Shown: one piece after another, positions 61,139 to 64,000 of the stretch | How the letters are laid out: every line of letters begins with the position of its first letter | Position numbering within the stretch: the first letter of the stretch is position 1 | NCBI GenBank assembly: GCA_016711285.1 | Contig: JADJTG010000007.1 | Span: 1-64,000, forward strand | Source: Sphingobacteriales bacterium | GTDB lineage: Bacteria; Bacteroidota; Bacteroidia; Chitinophagales; UBA2359 | Reading direction: 5' to 3' | Length of the DNA: 64,000 nt | Notes under the pieces: model-generated | Told to the model about the DNA's origin: nothing | What the model saw: the letters and a program-made list of their open reading frames with translations, nothing else | The model's database searches: none | Made by a program: the position numbers and the translations under genes

Positions 61139-61796
61139 CCGCGGAAAAACTTTAGCCTTAGTGGGAGCTACCGGAGCAGGAAAATCTTCCGTTATCAATA
61201 TCCTTAACCGCTTTTATGATATTCAGCAAGGCGAAATTTTGATAGATGATGTGCCGATACAGCAATACGAACTTTCGGCATTGCGCCGACAAATAGGGCT
61301 GGTATTGCAAGATGTGTTTTTGTTTTCAGGAACTATTTTGGATAATATTACGCTGCGCAACCCCGCCATTCCTTTTGAAAAAGTAGTAGAGGCTGCTACG
61401 CTGGCAGGTGCGCACGAATTTATACAAAAACTGCCCGAAGGCTACCACTATCAGGTGCTGGAGCGCGGAGCTACGCTGTCGCAGGGGCAACGGCAACTGA
61501 TTTCCTTTGTGCGGGCATTGGTGTATAATCCGCACATTTTGATTTTGGACGAAGCCACCGCCTCCATTGATACCGAAAGCGAAATATTGGTGCAGCAGGC
61601 GATGGAAAAACTATTGGAGGGGCGTACCGCCATCATTATTGCGCACCGCCTGAGTACCGTGCGCCACGCCGACCATATTTTGGTGCTGCGCAAGGGCGAA
61701 ATTGTGGAAAGCGGCACACACGACACGCTGCTGCAAGTACAAAACGGCTATTATCGCCGCCTCTACGAAATGCAGTTTGATAAAGAGCGCGTGTAG
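60987..61796 (+). CDS. ABC exporter, nucleotide-binding domain segment
   Basis: Correct from about 61140. GKTLALVGATGAGKSSVINI (Walker A), LRRQIGLVLQDVFLFSGTIL (Q-loop), GATLSQGQRQLISFVRAL (signature), HILILDEATASIDTE (Walker B), RTAIIIAHRLSTVRHADHIL (switch His). The nucleotide-binding domain belongs to the preceding transmembrane domain, making one half-transporter of about 600 residues. Confidence 0.88.
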   Translation: MCLRYWTKPNGDNAMRALCRQALYRERWSLKMYFFVQRQRLGIAQCVFSGSRGKTLALVGATGAGKSSVINILNRFYDIQQGEILIDDVPIQQYELSALRRQIGLVLQDVFLFSGTILDNITLRNPAIPFEKVVEAATLAGAHEFIQKLPEGYHYQVLERGATLSQGQRQLISFVRALVYNPHILILDEATASIDTESEILVQQAMEKLLEGRTAIIIAHRLSTVRHADHILVLRKGEIVESGTHDTLLQVQNGYYRRLYEMQFDKERV

Positions 61797-61877
61797 TTTT
61801 TAGGCGTGTTTGAGGTAGTATTGTATTAAAATCAACTTTTTATTTCTTCCTTTTATAAAGAAAAAAGAAACAGGTAT

Positions 61878-61910
61878 TTGCAAAAAACAAGCGAAATTTC
61901 GCTACCTTTG
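61878..61910 (+). promoter_or_regulatory. Bacteroidota-type promoter of the ETF genes
   Basis: TTG at 61878-61880 and TACCTTTG at 61903-61910, separated by 22 bases, match the -33/-7 pattern. The start codon of etfB lies 45 bases further on. Confidence 0.65.
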
Positions 61911-61955
61911 CGACATTATTCAAAAAACAATATTTTAACCCTATTAAAATAGTCC

Positions 61956-62699
61956 ATGAAAATTTTAGTTTGTATCAGCAAAGTACCCGATACTACCACC
62001 AAAATTTCTTTTACCAACAACAATACGCAGTTTAATGAAAGTGGTGTTACTTCCATTATCAACCCCACCGATGAGTGGTATGCTTTAGTGCGTGCTTTGG
62101 AATTGGTAGAACAAAACGGCGGCTCGGTGACGGTGGCTTGTGTGGGCGATGCCACTGCCGAACAACTCATTCGCAAAGCCTTGGCTATCGGCGGCGATGA
62201 AGGTGTACGCATTGACGTAGAGCCGCAAGATGCGTATCAGGCAGCAGCGAATTTGGCAGCATATGCTAAAGACAAAAACTTTGACATCATTTTTACCGGT
62301 AAAGAAACCATCAATTACAACGGCTCAATAATGGGCGGTATGTTGGCAGAATTGCTCGATTTGCCTTATATTTCTTTGGCTTCTAAGTTGGATATACAAA
62401 GCAATATCGCTACTATTGAGCGCGAAATTGAAGGCGGCAGAGAAATTGTAGAAGTGGCAATACCCTTTGTGGCGAGTGCCAATAAGGGTTTAGCCGAACA
62501 GCGTATTCCCAATATGCGTGGTATTATGGCGGCACGCACCAAGCCCGTGCAGGTAATTGCGCCTTACAGCAACACAGATGCACTTACGCAAGTGGTGGGC
62601 TACGAATTGCCGGCGGCGCGTTCTTCGGTGCAGTTGATAGCCCCCGACAATATGGACGAGTTAGTACGTCTTTTACACGAAAAATCAAAAGTGATATAA
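61956..62699 (+). CDS. etfB: Electron transfer flavoprotein, beta subunit
   Basis: 247 residues. Carries electrons from acyl-CoA and other dehydrogenases to the respiratory chain, as a partner of EtfA. Motifs: MKILVCISKVPDTTTKISFT, NPTDEWYALVRALELVEQNG, DEGVRIDVEPQDAYQAA, TGKETINYNGSIMGGMLAEL, IEREIEGGREIVEVAIPFVA, NMRGIMAARTKPV. This is full length, with the AMP-binding region present. EtfA follows after 129 bases. Confidence 0.94.
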   Translation: MKILVCISKVPDTTTKISFTNNNTQFNESGVTSIINPTDEWYALVRALELVEQNGGSVTVACVGDATAEQLIRKALAIGGDEGVRIDVEPQDAYQAAANLAAYAKDKNFDIIFTGKETINYNGSIMGGMLAELLDLPYISLASKLDIQSNIATIEREIEGGREIVEVAIPFVASANKGLAEQRIPNMRGIMAARTKPVQVIAPYSNTDALTQVVGYELPAARSSVQLIAPDNMDELVRLLHEKSKVI

Positions 62700-62828
62700 T
62701 CTCTTTTTGTAATTTTTTTTAAAGAAACAAGGAGATTTTCAATGCTTTGCAGCATTTCAACAGTTTCAAAGCAAGATAACCGTCAATTTATTTTTTATCT
62801 GACCCATTTTATATATTTTTAAATATCT

Positions 62829-63794
62829 ATGAGTATTCTCGTTTTTATAGAGCACGAAGGAAATAAAATAAAAAAATCATCGCTTGAAACTGCTTTGTAT
62901 GGTGCGGCTATTGCCCAGCAGGAAGGCAGCACTGCTCAGGCAGTAGTATTGGGCGATATTGATGCGGCACAAGCCGCCACTTTGGGCAAATACGGCATAT
63001 CCAAAGTATGGCAGGTGGGCGGCAATTTCAGCGATTTAGATGCAAACCGCCACAGCCGCGCAGTTTCGGAAGTTGCCCAACAATGTGGCGCAACCACCAT
63101 CGTTTTTAGTCATAATTATACCGGAAAGGCAGTAGCCCCGCGCGTAGCGGCACGCCTGAAAGCCGGTTTGGTATCGGGTATTGCCACTTTGCCGAAAGCC
63201 GATGGCATCGTATGCAAGAGTTCTTTTTCGGGAAAAGCTTTTGCCGATTATCGCGTTCTGTCGCCGATACGGATATTGTCGCTTACGCCCAATTCTATGC
63301 CCGTAAAACCGACTTCGGACAATAGTGCTGCCGTAGAAACGGTGCAGGTGAACGTACCCGTTGCACAGGTAAAAGTAAAGCAAGTGGTGAAATTATCGGA
63401 TAAAATTCCTTTAACCGAAGCAGAAATCGTAGTATCGGGCGGGCGCGGTTTGAAAGGTCCTGAAAATTGGGGAATGATAGAAGAAATGGCGAATATTTTA
63501 GGTGCTGCCACTGCTTGCAGTCGTCCGGTTGCCGACACGCACTGGCGACCACACCACGAGCATGTAGGTCAAACAGGAATTGCCATCAGCCCTAATTTGT
63601 ATATAGCTATCGGTATTTCGGGAGCTATCCAGCATTTGGCGGGTGTGAGCGGCAGCAAAGTAATTGTGGTTATCAACAAAGATGCCGAAGCTCCTTTCTT
63701 TAAAGCCGCCGACTACGGAGTGATAGGCGATGCTTTTGAAGTAGTACCGCGCCTCAACGAAGCACTCAAAAAATTTAAAGCCTCGCATGCATAG
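62829..63794 (+). CDS. etfA: Electron transfer flavoprotein, alpha subunit
   Basis: 321 residues. N-terminal ETF domain (SILVFIEHEGNKIKKSSLET) and the FAD-binding C-terminal domain: VVSGGRGLKGPENWGMIEEM, ATACSRPVADTHWRPHHEHV, GQTGIAISPNLYIAIGISGA with the FAD loop, IQHLAGVSGSKVIVVINKDA, YGVIGDAFEVVPRLNEAL. It works with EtfB in beta-oxidation and amino-acid catabolism, consistent with the acyl-CoA genes in this window. Ends in a terminator. Confidence 0.95.
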   Translation: MSILVFIEHEGNKIKKSSLETALYGAAIAQQEGSTAQAVVLGDIDAAQAATLGKYGISKVWQVGGNFSDLDANRHSRAVSEVAQQCGATTIVFSHNYTGKAVAPRVAARLKAGLVSGIATLPKADGIVCKSSFSGKAFADYRVLSPIRILSLTPNSMPVKPTSDNSAAVETVQVNVPVAQVKVKQVVKLSDKIPLTEAEIVVSGGRGLKGPENWGMIEEMANILGAATACSRPVADTHWRPHHEHVGQTGIAISPNLYIAIGISGAIQHLAGVSGSKVIVVINKDAEAPFFKAADYGVIGDAFEVVPRLNEALKKFKASHA

Positions 63795-63845
63795 GGGCAG
63801 GTAAAGAAAAAAGAATATTATTGTTCTTTTTCTTGATAAAAAATT

Positions 63846-63888
63846 AAAGCCCTCATTTGTTATTCAACAGCAAATGAGGGCTTTTTTT
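63846..63888. terminator. Terminator after etfA
   Basis: A 14-bp perfect stem AAAGCCCTCATTTG / CAAATGAGGGCTTT with an 11-base loop and T run. The YtxJ gene on the other strand ends just after it, so it may serve both. Confidence 0.85.
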
Positions 63889-63909
63889 ATTTTTAAAAAG
63901 TTTTGTTTA

Positions 63910-64000
63910 TTATATCCACGCTGCCACCGTCTGTGCAGAAATAGCATTGTGGCTGGCCTGGTAAACGGCAGCTCCGTTTTTGATAACAATCACCTGCGGC
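63910..64000 (-). CDS. Bacilliredoxin YtxJ-like protein, C-terminus only
   Basis: The last 29 codons lie in the window; the rest is cut by the right edge. The minus strand reads PQVIVIKNGAAVYQASHNAI then SAQTVAAWI. The P-Q-V-hydrophobic-x-K/R-x-G...Y-x-A-S-H-x-x-I pattern is typical of the thioredoxin-fold YtxJ family, monothiol bacilliredoxins that repair bacillithiol-modified proteins. The active Cys lies outside the window. Confidence 0.7.
   Translation of the reverse strand, partial: PQVIVIKNGAAVYQASHNAISAQTVAAWI

Overview
The window comes from a Bacteroidota chromosome. Type IX secretion (T9SS) sorting domains end at least three proteins, promoters carry the Bacteroidota -7 element TAnnTTTG, and a bacilliredoxin of the YtxJ type is cut by the right edge. 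Gene content (giant repeat adhesin, vanadium haloperoxidase-like lipoprotein, ETF, acyl-CoA carboxylase, sigma/anti-sigma-porin pair) suits a Saprospirales- or Chitinophagales-like aerobic heterotroph; the order is an inference. No rRNA, tRNA or CRISPR array was found.

Layout. 1-5262 is the 3' part of a very large secreted adhesin: decayed Ig-like and Cys-rich repeats, then about 35 tandem 28-residue four-cysteine units, then a type B T9SS sorting domain and a terminator. 5324-6142 is an IS1-family element with 24-bp inverted repeats and an 8-bp target duplication. 6315-7895 is an acyl-CoA mutase large subunit. 8031-9434 is a small graveyard: a 21-bp/105-bp minisatellite, an IS256-family remnant and an IS1-type remnant. 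9567-22513 holds core metabolism and housekeeping (pdhA, a TPR protein, ribH, RRM protein, MarR regulator, serine dehydratase, K+ channel, S33 hydrolase, acyl-CoA carboxylase beta, haloperoxidase-like lipoprotein, MFS transporter, NUDIX, carbonic anhydrase). 22593-27226 (minus) encodes a prolyl oligopeptidase and a T9SS choice-of-anchor B protein.

27490-45873 is mixed: esterase, trypsin-like protease with zinc ribbon, an aminoglycoside-phosphotransferase/RapZ-C fusion, Nfu, rhomboid, glycosyltransferase, MltG, a four-repeat PepSY-like lipoprotein, a dynamin-like GTPase, an MlaF-type ATPase, PhnA/YjdM, an RhlE helicase with a long leader, thioesterase, uridine kinase, a CitE-like lyase and an MtfA-like protein lacking its catalytic Glu. 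45918-64000 has an esterase, a DUF4349 lipoprotein, FtsB/DivIC, an EamA transporter, an AI-2E-family permease, RdgB, an ECF sigma factor with its anti-sigma/porin partner, a 1,460-residue M43 metalloprotease, two related outer-membrane beta-barrel candidates, an ABC exporter, ETF beta/alpha and the partial YtxJ.

A strong caution applies throughout. At least ten otherwise conserved genes carry one or more single-base frameshifts, many of them in homopolymers, and the first 1.7 kb is far worse than the rest. The simplest reading is uncorrected indels in the assembly (with a poor contig end on the left), not mass gene decay. Functional links visible here are the catabolic set (acyl-CoA mutase, acyl-CoA carboxylase, ETF, PDH E1 alpha, serine dehydratase) and the cell-surface/T9SS cargo set.
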